Positions 47,700 through 58,051 of a DNA stretch of 64,000 bases are shown one piece after another; the stretch's first letter is position 1; every line of letters starts with the position of its first letter. Under the pieces are notes generated by a model. That model did no database searches and was not told the origin of the DNA. It was given only the letters and a program-made list of their open reading frames with translations. Position numbers and translations under genes: made by a program. The DNA is from JAWQFO01 sp033436665 (lineage in GTDB: Bacteria > Pseudomonadota > Alphaproteobacteria > Rhodobacterales > Rhodobacteraceae): positions 682,001 through 746,000 of the forward strand of contig NZ_JAWQFO010000002.1 in NCBI RefSeq assembly GCF_033436665.1, written 5' to 3'.

Positions 47700-48979
47700 T
47701 GGCCGAGGCGGCACGCAACCAGGACCCGACCGAGGCACGGATTGCCGCGCTCGACCTGCCGCGCGGCGGCTGGAGTGCCGCGGCGCGCGACGAGGCGCTC
47801 GCGCGGGTGCGCGCGTCCGGCCTACCGCAGCGGCGCGACGAGTACTGGAAATACACCCGGCCCGACACGTTGGTTCAGCCCGAGGCACCGGCCGCATCGC
47901 TGTTCGAGGCCGACGAGGCGCCGCTGTTCGGTGAGATCGACCGCCTGAAGATCGTCTTCGTCGACGGCGTGTTCGACGCCGAAGCTTCGGACGATCTGGC
48001 GGGCGAGAACATCCGCATCGAACGTCTGGCCGAGGCCACCGCAGACATCCACTGGGCGCGTGATCTCTATGGCGTGCTCGAGGCGCGCGGGCAGAACCCG
48101 GTGGCGCGGCCGCTCGCGGCGCTCAACACCGCCTTTGCGCAGGACGGGTTGCTCATGCACGTCACAGGCAAGGTTTCTCGCCCGGTCAGCGTGCAGTATC
48201 ACCACCGCTCCGAGACTTCCGACGCGATGCTGCACCACGTCGTGCGGCTCGATCAAGGTGCCGAGCTGACGCTGCTCGAGAACGGCCCGGCGGCGGCCCG
48301 GTTCAACAAGGTGCTCGAGGTCGACGTGGCCGACGGCGCGACCTTCCACCACGTGCGCGCTCAGGGCCGCGACCACGAACGCCGGGCGGCCACGCATATT
48401 TTTGCCCGGCTCGGGACCGAGTCGGTGTTCAAGTCCTTCACCCTGACGGCCAACGGCGTGCTGACCCGCAACGACTGCGTGATCGAACTGACCGGCGACG
48501 ACGCGGTGGCGCATGTCGCGGGTGCCTGTGTCGGGGACGGCGATTTCCACCACGACGATACGGTGTTCATCACCCATGATGCCGAGCGCTGCGAAAGCCG
48601 GCAGGTGTTCAAGAAGGTCCTGCGCAACGGTGCCACGGGTGTCTTCCAGGGCAAGATCCTCGTGAAACCGGGCGCGCAGAAGACCGATGGCTACCAGATC
48701 AGCCAGTCATTGCTGCTCGACGACGACAGCCAGTTCCTGGCGAAGCCCGAACTCGAGATCTATGCCGACGACGTGGCCTGCTCGCACGGTTCGACCTCGG
48801 GGGCGATCGACGAGACGGCGCTGTTCTACCTGCGCTCGCGCGGTGTGCCGCATGTGCAGGCGGTGAACCTGCTGACGCTCGCCTTTCTGGCCGAGGCGGT
48901 GGAGGAGATTGACGACGAGACTCTGCGGGACGAGATCGTCGGACGCCTCGAAGGCTGGCTGGACCGGCACATCGGCTGA
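47699..48979 (+). CDS. sufD: Fe-S cluster assembly protein SufD
   Basis: Partner of SufB in the scaffold. 426 aa with the RRDEYWKYTRPD N-terminal pattern, a beta-helix core and the conserved C-terminal DDVACSHGSTSGAIDETALFYLRSRG (residues ~360-385). The ATG at 47699 overlaps the sufC stop; the stop overlaps the next gene by one base. Confidence 0.95.
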   Translation: MAEAARNQDPTEARIAALDLPRGGWSAAARDEALARVRASGLPQRRDEYWKYTRPDTLVQPEAPAASLFEADEAPLFGEIDRLKIVFVDGVFDAEASDDLAGENIRIERLAEATADIHWARDLYGVLEARGQNPVARPLAALNTAFAQDGLLMHVTGKVSRPVSVQYHHRSETSDAMLHHVVRLDQGAELTLLENGPAAARFNKVLEVDVADGATFHHVRAQGRDHERRAATHIFARLGTESVFKSFTLTANGVLTRNDCVIELTGDDAVAHVAGACVGDGDFHHDDTVFITHDAERCESRQVFKKVLRNGATGVFQGKILVKPGAQKTDGYQISQSLLLDDDSQFLAKPELEIYADDVACSHGSTSGAIDETALFYLRSRGVPHVQAVNLLTLAFLAEAVEEIDDETLRDEIVGRLEGWLDRHIG

Positions 48980-49467
48980 TGGCGGTCACGCAGGATATCT
49001 GGCAGACCTACCGCGGCCCGTCCCGCGTGGTCGGGCGTCTGTTGCAGGACGGCCGGCAGGAGGTGCGCGCGCTGCTTTTCGCGCTGATCGCCTGCGCGCT
49101 CGTCTTCGTGGCCCTTGCGCCCTACCAGGCGCGCGAGGCGGCGCTGAACCCCGAAGGACCGCTGTCGGTTCGACTCTACTGGAGCGCCTTCCTGTGGATT
49201 TTCGTCATGCCGCTCCTGCTTTATGTGGTCTCGACCGCGATCTGGCTGATATTCAGGCTTTTTGGTTCGCGCAGAACCGCTTACGAGGTGCGGCTCACGC
49301 TGTTCTGGGCGCTGCTTGCGGCGTCTCCCGTGCTGCTTCTGCTGGGTCTTGTGCTGGGTCTGATCGGGCCCGGACTACAGGCGCAGATCGTCGGCGTGGT
49401 ATGGGCTGCGGTGGTGCTCTGGTTCTGGATCGGCGGACTTTTCGGCGCGGGGCGGGCGACGGCATGA
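48979..49467 (+). CDS. Hypothetical inner-membrane protein in the suf operon
   Basis: 162-aa protein with about four predicted membrane helices (ALLFALIACALVFVALAPY; AFLWIFVMPLLLYVVSTAIW; LFWALLAASPVLLLLGLVLG; IVGVVWAAVVLWFWIGGLF). No family recognised with confidence; it may be a divergent relative of the Yip1 protein next to it. It overlaps sufD by one base and the next gene by four, so it is part of the operon. Confidence 0.7.
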   Translation: MAVTQDIWQTYRGPSRVVGRLLQDGRQEVRALLFALIACALVFVALAPYQAREAALNPEGPLSVRLYWSAFLWIFVMPLLLYVVSTAIWLIFRLFGSRRTAYEVRLTLFWALLAASPVLLLLGLVLGLIGPGLQAQIVGVVWAAVVLWFWIGGLFGAGRATA

Positions 49468-50052
49468 GCACGCGGATCGACTGGGGCGGGCTTGCCCTGC
49501 TGACCCTGCGCGCGCCCTCCGAGGCGGCGCACATCGTGACTGGCTTGAACCTACCGCGCGACGTGCTCTGGAGCGCGCTGGCGCTGGTCGCCATTTTCAA
49601 CACGGTGCTCTTCTCGGTCTCCGAGATGATCTCTCCGGTTTCGACACCGATCCCGGACACCTTCGCCAACCCATTCGTGTTCTTTGTGATCGTGGCCGGC
49701 GGTCTCCTGGTCAGCGTCGCCGCCTTCTACTGGACCGGCCGGGTGCTCGGGTCTTCGGCGTCCTCCATCGACGACCTTCTGGCGCTGATGGTCTGGCTGC
49801 AGGCGTTGCGCGCCGCGGCGCAGGCGGTGGTCATCGTGCTGATGGTTGTCTCGCCGGTACTCGGCTCGCTGCTGGTCTTCGCGGCCAGTATTTTCGCGGT
49901 CTGGATCCTGCTGCATTTTCTCAGCGTCGGGCTGAAGCTCGATTCGCTCTGGCGCGCCTTCGGCGTTCTCGTCGCCGGTTCGCTCGCGCTGATCCTGGGG
50001 CTTTCCGTGATCCTCTCCTTCACCGGCATCGGAGCTATGGGGCTGAACTCGA

Positions 50053-50060
<8 letters not shown>
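49464..50060 (+). CDS. Yip1-domain membrane protein
   Basis: 198-aa protein with a short cytosolic N-terminus (LLTLRAPSEAAHIVTGLNL) and about five helices, fitting the bacterial Yip1 family. Role unknown. Starts ATG 49464 overlapping the previous gene (ATGA); its stop lies inside the sufS start region (8-base overlap). Retention inside suf in this lineage suggests a membrane-linked function in cluster assembly, but nothing in the sequence proves this. Confidence 0.75.
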
Positions 50061-51273
<1,213 letters not shown>

Positions 51274-51336
51274 CCTGCGGTCTTTCGGATTTTGCGATTG
51301 CGGGCACGCGGCGCCGTCGGTATACGAGCCTCGTGC

Positions 51337-51950
<614 letters not shown>

Positions 51951-52213
51951 ATTAACTCAACAAAATCAGAATGATACGGCTTATGTCCGAAATGGATCGG
52001 TGGGCGTGCAAAAGTCTGACGTAAGCATTACGCGTCGGTCGCTTCGAGATATTCCAGGATTTTCAATACGATGACCGGTTCGTCACGTAAGCACGCCATT
52101 TCCCGAGGCGGTGCGACAACTTTCCTCATAAAAACAGCCTTTAGAATTTCCTGCTCATCGCGAACCAGTGCTTACGCGGCCATTCCGCGGAAGTAAGCAG
52201 CTCACTCGGGCGA
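51951..52213. other. Junction region with CGTAAGCA motifs
   Basis: No supported gene. The motif CGTAAGCA recurs at 52020 and 52086 (plus) and 52169 (minus, as TGCTTACG), the same word found twice in every tandem unit upstream (e.g. 51482 and 51493). Such repeats beside a tRNA resemble arm-type binding sites of a tyrosine integrase, but no integrase gene is in the window. A 33-codon minus-strand frame (52028-52129) is too short to call. Confidence 0.45.
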
Positions 52214-53036
52214 GCTCTGTTGCGTTAGTGCGCAGCCCGTCAAGTGGCCCTTCTGCTCATTGGGACTACGCAGCAGCCTTGAACAGGTTTGCAACGAATG
52301 CCGCTTCGTTCAAGACACCGGGCTCGTTGTTCGCGAAATGGCCCTTCTTGATGGCCTGGTGGGTTTCGATGCCTTTCAGAGTGTTCGTGGCTGAGGTCAT
52401 CTTTCGGAAGTCCCGTTTTGGACGAAGGAGCTGTTTCAAAGCGGCGTGGTCGGCTTCGATCTTGTTGTTAAGATGTTTGCGGTCGACATGTCGGTTGCGA
52501 TCGTCGGGACCATTCCCAAAATTCATCTCTTCGATCACTTTCGCATAGCTATGTGCCTTATCTGTTATGATGGTCATCGGGTGGTAAAATCGGACTGTTT
52601 CGCTAGCTTGGCGCATGAACGCCCTTGCAGCGCTGGCGTTTCGGCGTGCCGTTAGCCGGAAATCGATGAGCTGTCCGCGCTGATCCACGGCTCGCCACAG
52701 GTAACACCACCGACCGTTCACTCGAACATAGGTTTCATCCACATGCCATTGGAGCCCACGCCAAGATCGATGTCGGCCATGTGCGCGCTTACGGATCTCT
52801 GGTCCAAACTTTTGGACCCACCGGTAAATCGTCGCCGCGTCGACTGTTATTCCTTGTTCGGCCAAAAGATCGCGCACATCACGGTAGGACAGAGGGTACC
52901 GACAATACCAACGAACCGCCATGAGGATCACATCCTTCGGAATTCGGTGCTGATTGAACGGATTTCGACGCGGCATGCGCACCTCCTGAATGCTTGGACC
53001 AAGCCTGCCTTGCCAACTAGGCTAACGCAACAGAAC
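52214..53036 (-). mobile_element. IS6-family insertion sequence
   Basis: About 820 bp bounded by imperfect inverted repeats sharing TCTGTTGCGTTAG (left end GCTCTGTTGCGTTAG at 52214; right end CTAACGCAACAGAAC at 53022-53036), with one transposase gene. The 8-base flanks (TCGGGCGA and CCGCTCAC) do not match, so no target duplication survives; recombination between IS copies or later deletion is likely. Confidence 0.85.
52266..52976 (-). CDS. IS6-family transposase
   Basis: 236-aa DDE transposase starting MPRRNPFNQHRIPKD at 52976, with AGGAGG five bases upstream. Helix-turn-helix region (SYRDVRDLLAEQGITVDAAT), catalytic residues in WHVDETYV, TIITDKAHSY and NNKIEADHAALK. It appears full length and intact, so the element may still be active. 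Confidence 0.93.
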   Translation of the reverse strand: MPRRNPFNQHRIPKDVILMAVRWYCRYPLSYRDVRDLLAEQGITVDAATIYRWVQKFGPEIRKRAHGRHRSWRGLQWHVDETYVRVNGRWCYLWRAVDQRGQLIDFRLTARRNASAARAFMRQASETVRFYHPMTIITDKAHSYAKVIEEMNFGNGPDDRNRHVDRKHLNNKIEADHAALKQLLRPKRDFRKMTSATNTLKGIETHQAIKKGHFANNEPGVLNEAAFVANLFKAAA

Positions 53037-53073
53037 CCGCTCACCAGACTCAGGACTTGAAAGGGCAAGAAAG

Positions 53074-53181
53074 ATGAAGATCGGAATCATTGGAGCACGA
53101 AATATGGGGCGCGCTATCGGCGTGCGTCTCTCCCACGCCGGACATGAAGTTGCCTTTGGATCGCGACGGGCAGCGCAGTGA
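53074..53181 (+). pseudogene. NADP-dependent oxidoreductase, N-terminal fragment
   Basis: The frame encodes MKIGIIGARNMGRAIGVRL followed by SHAGHEVAFGSRRAAQ and a stop: 35 residues that match the start of coenzyme-F420/NADP-type oxidoreductases (Rossmann loop GARNMG, then GHEV and GSR). It ends where the IS3 orfB remnant begins, so the rest was removed by IS insertion or deletion. Confidence 0.65.
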
Positions 53182-53445
53182 CAGCATGCCATTGTTCGTG
53201 TGTTTGCGCCTCGGGTTGTAGAACAGCTCAATGTATTCGAAGACGTCCTGCCTTGAGTCGCCGCGGGTCGGATATGTCCTGCGCTTGATCCTCTCGCGCT
53301 TCAGCAGCTGGAAGAAACTTTCGGCGACCGCGTTGTCGTGGCAATTGCCTCGTCTGCTCACGCTGGGTTCCAAGTTGTGCTGGCGCAGGAACGTCTGCCA
53401 TTCCCGGCTGGTGAACTGAGAGCCCTGATCGGAATGTACTGTGAC
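53182..53445 (-). pseudogene. IS3-family orfB remnant (C-terminal part)
   Basis: Minus-strand reading VHSDQGSQFTSREWQ...EPSVSRRGNCHDNAVAESFF...ELFYNPRRKHTNNGMLS is the C-terminal catalytic core of an IS3-group transposase (second Asp and final Glu motifs). The 5' part is missing; a stop codon precedes the first conserved residue at 53446. The 3' end stops at the oxidoreductase fragment, apparently at GMLS, just short of the usual C-terminus. Confidence 0.85.
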
Positions 53446-53461
53446 CTAGTCAGTTGGCTTG

Positions 53462-53632
53462 CGCCGCCAGACGGCCATCAACAGGGCCTATATGCAAGAG
53501 CGGCGCTGCGTCCGCGCAAAGGAGTTGCAGGTTGGCACACGCCTGCCGTTGATCGAAGTTGCGTTACGCTACGGTTTCTCCAGCGGGGCCCACTTAATCG
53601 TGCGATCTGCAAGAGATACAAAATTTCGGTAA
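53462..53632 (+). pseudogene. AraC-type HTH remnant
   Basis: In the plus frame from 53462 one reads RRQTAINRAYMQERRCVRAKE, then LPLIEVALRYGFSSGAHL and a stop. The second block is a textbook AraC second HTH. The N-terminal part is absent and the first HTH is lost against the IS3 remnant. The protein end after AHL is abnormal, so this is debris. It is not one of the array paralogues, whose equivalent block reads LVDITYATGFSNQAHM. Confidence 0.6.
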
Positions 53633-53797
53633 CGTCCATTTCTGAAAATTTTTTTGCAGTGAATCGAACACGTCGCAACTTTCCCACCTATTGTAATTCT
53701 TCACTCCACTTTTGAGGTTCAAGCAATTACGGAACTCGGCCCCTTTCTGCATATTGCCGGTCTGTTGAATCGTGTTGGTTGTCAACAATACCTGACA

Positions 53798-54706
53798 TCA
53801 TGGAGCATTTCTTCTCACCTGACCGGGCGTTGCGCCAAGGACCTTCGTGAAGACTTCCGTCATGTGGCTTTGCGATGCGAAGCCGCAATCGTAAGCAATC
53901 TCTACGATCGGGTCGTCCGATTGCCTCAATCGGCGCTTCGCGTGCGCCAACCTGCGTTCAACGACGTATCGGTGAGGACTCCTGCCGGTCGCTTCGCGAA
54001 ACATCCGTGCGAAATGGTACGTGCTCACGCCGGCGACCGCGGCGAGACTCTTGAGCGTGTGGTTCGCCTGAAGGTCCTGCTCGATGTGATCAAGGACGCT
54101 CTGGACTCGTCTGGAGACTGCAGACGGGCTGGGCTCAGGGTGTTTTGGCGCTCCAAGGTTCTTCGAGACGCGCATCAGGAGCAATGTCGCGACCGCGTCC
54201 ACCTGTTCTAGAGTAGGCCGTTCAGACTGTGACTGCCAACAGCTTGAAAGTTGTCTTGCAATCACGACCAACGCCTCGTCCCTTTCGTGAAGGCATGGCC
54301 CCAGTTTGACTGCATCGGGGACGTTTCCACCATTCGAACCATTGCATGGCTTTGCATGAAGCAGGCTCGGTTCAAACGACATCTGGATACTCCACCCGGA
54401 CCGGGAGGCGGTTATTTCGCGTTCTTCCGCGCCTGGCAGGAATACAAATGTCGAAGGCGGCGCCGGGCCGGTCGCCGTGGCTATTCCGGAAATCTCGTAC
54501 GCGGCTTCGGATTTGCCTAGGTGGATGTCCAGAAAATGCCGGCCGGCAGGAACTGTAATTCGACATGCTCCGGGCGGCCGCACCACCAATGTGTAATCAG
54601 GCTGCTCGAAGAAGTGAAAACCCGCGGAAGAGTGATCACGCCTATGCATCGCTATATGGTCCCGAATGACGGCATGCTCGGTAATATGCGAGCTGAGCGC
54701 ACCCAA
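53798..54706 (-). CDS. AraC family transcriptional regulator
   Basis: 302-aa regulator with a divergent N-terminal sensing domain (residues 1-190) and a C-terminal double HTH: TLKSLAAVAGVSTYHFARMFREATG, RSPHRYVVERRLAHAKRRL and PIVEIAYDCGFASQSHMTEVF. Stands alone and divergent from the kinase-like block, with about 185 bases between starts. Its HTH is unlike the homogenised HTH of the downstream array. ATG 54706 is the likely start; M at 54649 is an alternative. Confidence 0.9.
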   Translation of the reverse strand: MGALSSHITEHAVIRDHIAMHRRDHSSAGFHFFEQPDYTLVVRPPGACRITVPAGRHFLDIHLGKSEAAYEISGIATATGPAPPSTFVFLPGAEEREITASRSGWSIQMSFEPSLLHAKPCNGSNGGNVPDAVKLGPCLHERDEALVVIARQLSSCWQSQSERPTLEQVDAVATLLLMRVSKNLGAPKHPEPSPSAVSRRVQSVLDHIEQDLQANHTLKSLAAVAGVSTYHFARMFREATGRSPHRYVVERRLAHAKRRLRQSDDPIVEIAYDCGFASQSHMTEVFTKVLGATPGQVRRNAP

Positions 54707-54890
54707 CTCTTCTGGCCCTCGCTACTTTTCGAAATCTTGCTCCACGCGGCGCGCCGAGGTGCTCGACACCTCGCGACAACAGGATTCAGCAAACCTGCGA
54801 AAGACCGGTGTGGCTCGCGCGATCTAGGTTCGTTGAACGACGGTTGAGATCGGGACCAAATGGCCCGGTCGGCGGGATTGGGAGGTGAGC

Positions 54891-55649
54891 GTGCAACACG
54901 ACAATCATCTAAAGCTTCGCGGTGTCGCGCACGACATCAATGGACTGATGGCGCGGGCAGGCCTTGCAGCCGAACTGCTCTGTGACCATTCCGATCTTGC
55001 AGTGAAGAAGCATGCCGATCGAATCAGGCGATCGATTGACCTCGTGGCAGAGATTTGCTCGCAGATACGGAACGATCTGTCGCATCGATCCGAGCGCCCC
55101 ATGACGACGCAGTGCATTGAGCTTCAAGTCCTACAGGTCGTGCGTCTCGTCGAAGTCGAAGCGCTTGCGAGGAGGTGGGACATCGATTTCAGAACACAAA
55201 TCGATCCGAGCCTCTCCCTCACCTGCGATCCAACGTCCTTGTTTCGAATCCTTTTCAATCTGACAGTAAACGCGGCAGCAGCGGTCGCCGCTCACGGGGG
55301 GTCCTTCGTCTCGGTTGGTGTCACGTGCTACAAATCCGAAGTCCGTTTCGAAATCCGGGATGACGGGCCCGGATTGCCCGACCATGTCGTTGGCTTCCTT
55401 CTGCCCCGTGCCGACGGCATAGTCCCATCCGGTGGAAGACTGGGGTCGGGCTTGATCACCTGCTGTGCCCTCGCCCGAGATATGGCGGGCGAACTGCGCC
55501 TTCTTGACACCTCCCCAACTGGCACCGCGTTCCGGCTTGTCCTTCCAAGAGGATCGACGTCCGGTGACCCCTCGTTGTTCACGAAAAGACGCTGCCCATG
55601 TTCGGGTGATGTAGCAGATCATCCAGCGTGCGAACATGTCGGATACTGA
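54891..55649 (+). CDS. Cytosolic histidine-kinase-like protein (HisKA-HATPase)
   Basis: 252-aa soluble protein. An H-box-like helix GVAHDINGLMARAGLAAELL is followed by a second helix (ADRIRRSIDLVAEICSQIRND) and a HATPase domain with N box NLTVNAAAAV, G1 DDGPGLP and G2-like GSGLITC. No sensor or membrane segment. The GTG at 54891, five bases after GGGAGG, is the preferred start. It could be a kinase, a phosphotransferase like ChpT, or a phosphatase. It overlaps the next gene by 14 bases, which encodes a paralogue without the histidine. Confidence 0.72.
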   Translation: MQHDNHLKLRGVAHDINGLMARAGLAAELLCDHSDLAVKKHADRIRRSIDLVAEICSQIRNDLSHRSERPMTTQCIELQVLQVVRLVEVEALARRWDIDFRTQIDPSLSLTCDPTSLFRILFNLTVNAAAAVAAHGGSFVSVGVTCYKSEVRFEIRDDGPGLPDHVVGFLLPRADGIVPSGGRLGSGLITCCALARDMAGELRLLDTSPTGTAFRLVLPRGSTSGDPSLFTKRRCPCSGDVADHPACEHVGY

Positions 55650-56538
55650 AGAGCTCCCTGTGACTGCCCGCAGCGCCGGAACAGCCCCTGTTCCGACCTT
55701 TCTCCCCATACTCCCGCGGGCAGACCTGAGGCGGGCGGCGCTGCCGTCCGCCTCCTTTTCTTCAAAGATTGGCAAGCCAGCCGACGCCGGATGCGACTGC
55801 GCGCGCCCCGATTATGGCGTAAAAGATGATGTCAATCGACGGATGGAGACAATCTTGAACGCAACCAGACTCAACTCCCGTAACGACCCACGTCTTCTCG
55901 CCGAGCAAGGTCTCATCGCGGAGGCCGCCAAGAAGATCGTCCAGACCCGCCCCACTGGAGCACGGGACGTCGACGACGTCGCCTGGTTCGACTTGGACGG
56001 ACTCTGCGGCCTTCTGGTCGAGATCGATGGTGCCGTTGCAAACGGTCGGACGTCTGCGACTGAACCCTACGCGCTGAACCTTCAATCCGAGGGTCAAATT
56101 GAGTTCCAATGCAGCGCTTCGACCCTCGTCGGGATCGCCTTCAATCTCATGGCGAACGCGTCTGCAGCCCTCGAAGGACGGGACGGTGGCCGACTAGACA
56201 TATTTGTCTGTCAGCATGACGGACGAGTGTTTCTGCAGGTCGCCGACAATGGACCCGGCATGCCCGTTCAAGTGTGCGAATGGTTCGTTGCGGTGCGACG
56301 CGCTCCGTCCGAAGCGATCGGAAGCGTGGGAACCGGTCTCCAAACGGTCCGGTCACTTGTCAGCGAGGCTGGCGGCACCTTCAATCTGCTCCATACTGGC
56401 GGGGAAGGAACCCGTCTCGGGATCGACATGCCGGCTGCGGGTGCCCCCCGCCCCGATGGTCCTGTTTCGGGCGGACGGGTCGCCGGCATAACAGATGTCG
56501 CCGCTCTTGCCTCGCGAGCCGTGAGAGGTGCGCGATGA
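55636..56538 (+). CDS. HATPase-domain protein lacking a phospho-acceptor histidine
   Basis: 300-aa protein whose C-terminal half matches the previous protein's ATPase domain: N box NLMANASAALEG, G1 DNGPGMP and G2 GTGLQTV. The ~170-residue N-terminal region has no H-box and no histidine at all; the only histidines (CQHDG, LLHTG) are in the ATPase domain. It may work as a partner or inhibitor of the preceding protein, or as an ATP-binding sensor. Overlaps its neighbours by 14 and 4 bases (ATGA), indicating coupled translation. Confidence 0.65.
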   Translation: MSDTEELPVTARSAGTAPVPTFLPILPRADLRRAALPSASFSSKIGKPADAGCDCARPDYGVKDDVNRRMETILNATRLNSRNDPRLLAEQGLIAEAAKKIVQTRPTGARDVDDVAWFDLDGLCGLLVEIDGAVANGRTSATEPYALNLQSEGQIEFQCSASTLVGIAFNLMANASAALEGRDGGRLDIFVCQHDGRVFLQVADNGPGMPVQVCEWFVAVRRAPSEAIGSVGTGLQTVRSLVSEAGGTFNLLHTGGEGTRLGIDMPAAGAPRPDGPVSGGRVAGITDVAALASRAVRGAR

Positions 56539-56984
56539 ACGGCCAGACCGACCTATGTGACGCGCTCTGCCATGTATTGGGCAACACCTGCCGGATCGGC
56601 CGAACCACCAAGAGCTATGAATGGAATGTCCAGGGCAAGGGCGCTCTTATGGCCGAGGCGTGCTTTCGGGAGCAAGCCTCTGAACTGGAGGTCGCGATCG
56701 AGCACCTCGCGAGGCACATCGTTGGTCTCGGCGGCCGAGCCATTCTCGACTATTCCGATGCGGTTGTGGAGGTGAATCCTCCAACGACTTCCGACGTCCC
56801 GGACCTCGCCACAATGGTCCGCAACCTGAAAGAAGGCCACACGCAGGCAGGCTTATCGGTGAACGCGGCCAACGATCTGGCCAGAGAGGCCGATGAGGTT
56901 GCATCCGTCAAGCTGCTGGCTGACCGCCTCGAGGCACACCGCGGGCATGGCAGACGGCTGTTCTTGCTCGCAGCCGACGTGTGA
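56535..56984 (+). CDS. Dps/ferritin-like protein with altered ferroxidase site
   Basis: 149-aa protein aligning with the Dps core (TKSYEWNVQGKG against TKQAHWNMRGAN, then a long helix ending HIVGLGG). By that alignment, the E. coli iron ligands H51, H63, D67 and E82 become E, E, R and R. It is therefore unlikely to have a normal ferroxidase centre and may be a structural or DNA-binding paralogue. The ATG overlaps the previous stop (ATGA). 152 bases without a clear gene separate it from the AraC array. Confidence 0.68.
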   Translation: MNGQTDLCDALCHVLGNTCRIGRTTKSYEWNVQGKGALMAEACFREQASELEVAIEHLARHIVGLGGRAILDYSDAVVEVNPPTTSDVPDLATMVRNLKEGHTQAGLSVNAANDLAREADEVASVKLLADRLEAHRGHGRRLFLLAADV

Positions 56985-57136
56985 ACCCTGGCTTCGCAAG
57001 AATTTGAAAAACTAGATTCTCAGAAATGATATTCTTTCCGGAAGCGTAATTGAGACACGAACAGGAAAGAGAAGTCGCGAACCGCCGAAAGGCGACGCTT
57101 CTGTGCTATATCGCACCGGAGGAGACGCGCGAACAC

Positions 57137-58051
57137 ATGGATGTCACCGAGAAGCCGAGACTGAGCGATCGCGCCTTTGCCGCGTTCCTGAGCGCCGAGA
57201 CGCGTTCAAAGGTCGGGCTGACGACAATCGGGTCGGATTGGTCGAGACTTCAGGTCTTGCTGGTTGAACAGGGCGACGATGTCTTCCACGCGCCGCCGCT
57301 CGACAGTCATTTTCTCGCGCTCTGTGTCGACGGACTTGCTGTCGCCGACGTTTCGTTCGCGTCACTGATTGGCTGCGGACGGACGATCTTTCAGCCGGAC
57401 ACCATCTGCTTCATGCCGGCCGGTGACGCATCGGATGTCGCCGCCGAGGGCCGGATCCAGATGATCCACGTTCTTCTCCGTCCGACATTGGTGCGCGACC
57501 TCATCGCCGACAAGACAAGGGGCGATCCGGACAGGGTAGCACTGCCCGGTTTTGTCGGTGGACGCAACGACTTCATACGGTCCATCTGTCTTGACATCCT
57601 GAAAGAGGCCGGTGGCGCGGCCGACGCTTTGGCGGCGGATCGCCTTGCGCTGAAGGTTGCATCGCATCTCGTCGGGCATGTCTGTGATTTGGCGCCCGCC
57701 GACAGTGCAAAGCGCGATCTCACCCCGATGCAGTTTTCGAGGGCGATTGATTACATCGAGGCGAATATCACCACTGACTTCGGTTTGGGCGAGATCGCCG
57801 CCTATGTAGGCGTCGATGCCGACCGTATGGCGGAGGGTTTCGAGCGCGCGGTCGGCTACGGCCTCGATCTTTTCCGTACGGAGCGGCGAATCAGCATCGC
57901 GCAGGACCTCGCGTCGGCGTGCCTCGGCAAAGCCTCGTCCCAAGATATCGCGGTGCGATCAGGCTTCGGGGATGTGAGCGGACTGGATGCAGCGTTTCGC
58001 GCCCATGTCGGCGTCTCGTTCGAGAACTATCGCGCGGGAAGGCTGATATGA
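57137..58051 (+). CDS. AraC-type regulator 1 of the array (divergent)
   Basis: 304-aa protein with an N-terminal domain (VLLVEQGDDVFHAPPLDSHF, TIFQPDTICFMPAGD) and a C-terminal AraC-like double HTH (FGLGEIAAYVGVDADRMAEGFERA; SSQDIAVRSGFGDVSGLDAAFRAHVG). The HTH is weakly conserved and differs from that shared by the next four genes. Start ATG 57137; a TTG at 57050 with GGAAG upstream is possible. Stop overlaps regulator 2 (ATGA). First of the array and candidate head of the transcript. Confidence 0.75.
   Translation: MDVTEKPRLSDRAFAAFLSAETRSKVGLTTIGSDWSRLQVLLVEQGDDVFHAPPLDSHFLALCVDGLAVADVSFASLIGCGRTIFQPDTICFMPAGDASDVAAEGRIQMIHVLLRPTLVRDLIADKTRGDPDRVALPGFVGGRNDFIRSICLDILKEAGGAADALAADRLALKVASHLVGHVCDLAPADSAKRDLTPMQFSRAIDYIEANITTDFGLGEIAAYVGVDADRMAEGFERAVGYGLDLFRTERRISIAQDLASACLGKASSQDIAVRSGFGDVSGLDAAFRAHVGVSFENYRAGRLI

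Noticed and set aside
52028..52129. 33-codon minus-strand frame (MRKVVAPPREMACLRDEP...)
   Set aside because: Its end (VIVLKILEYLEATDA) faintly recalls a transposase C-terminus, but it is too short and has no other support.
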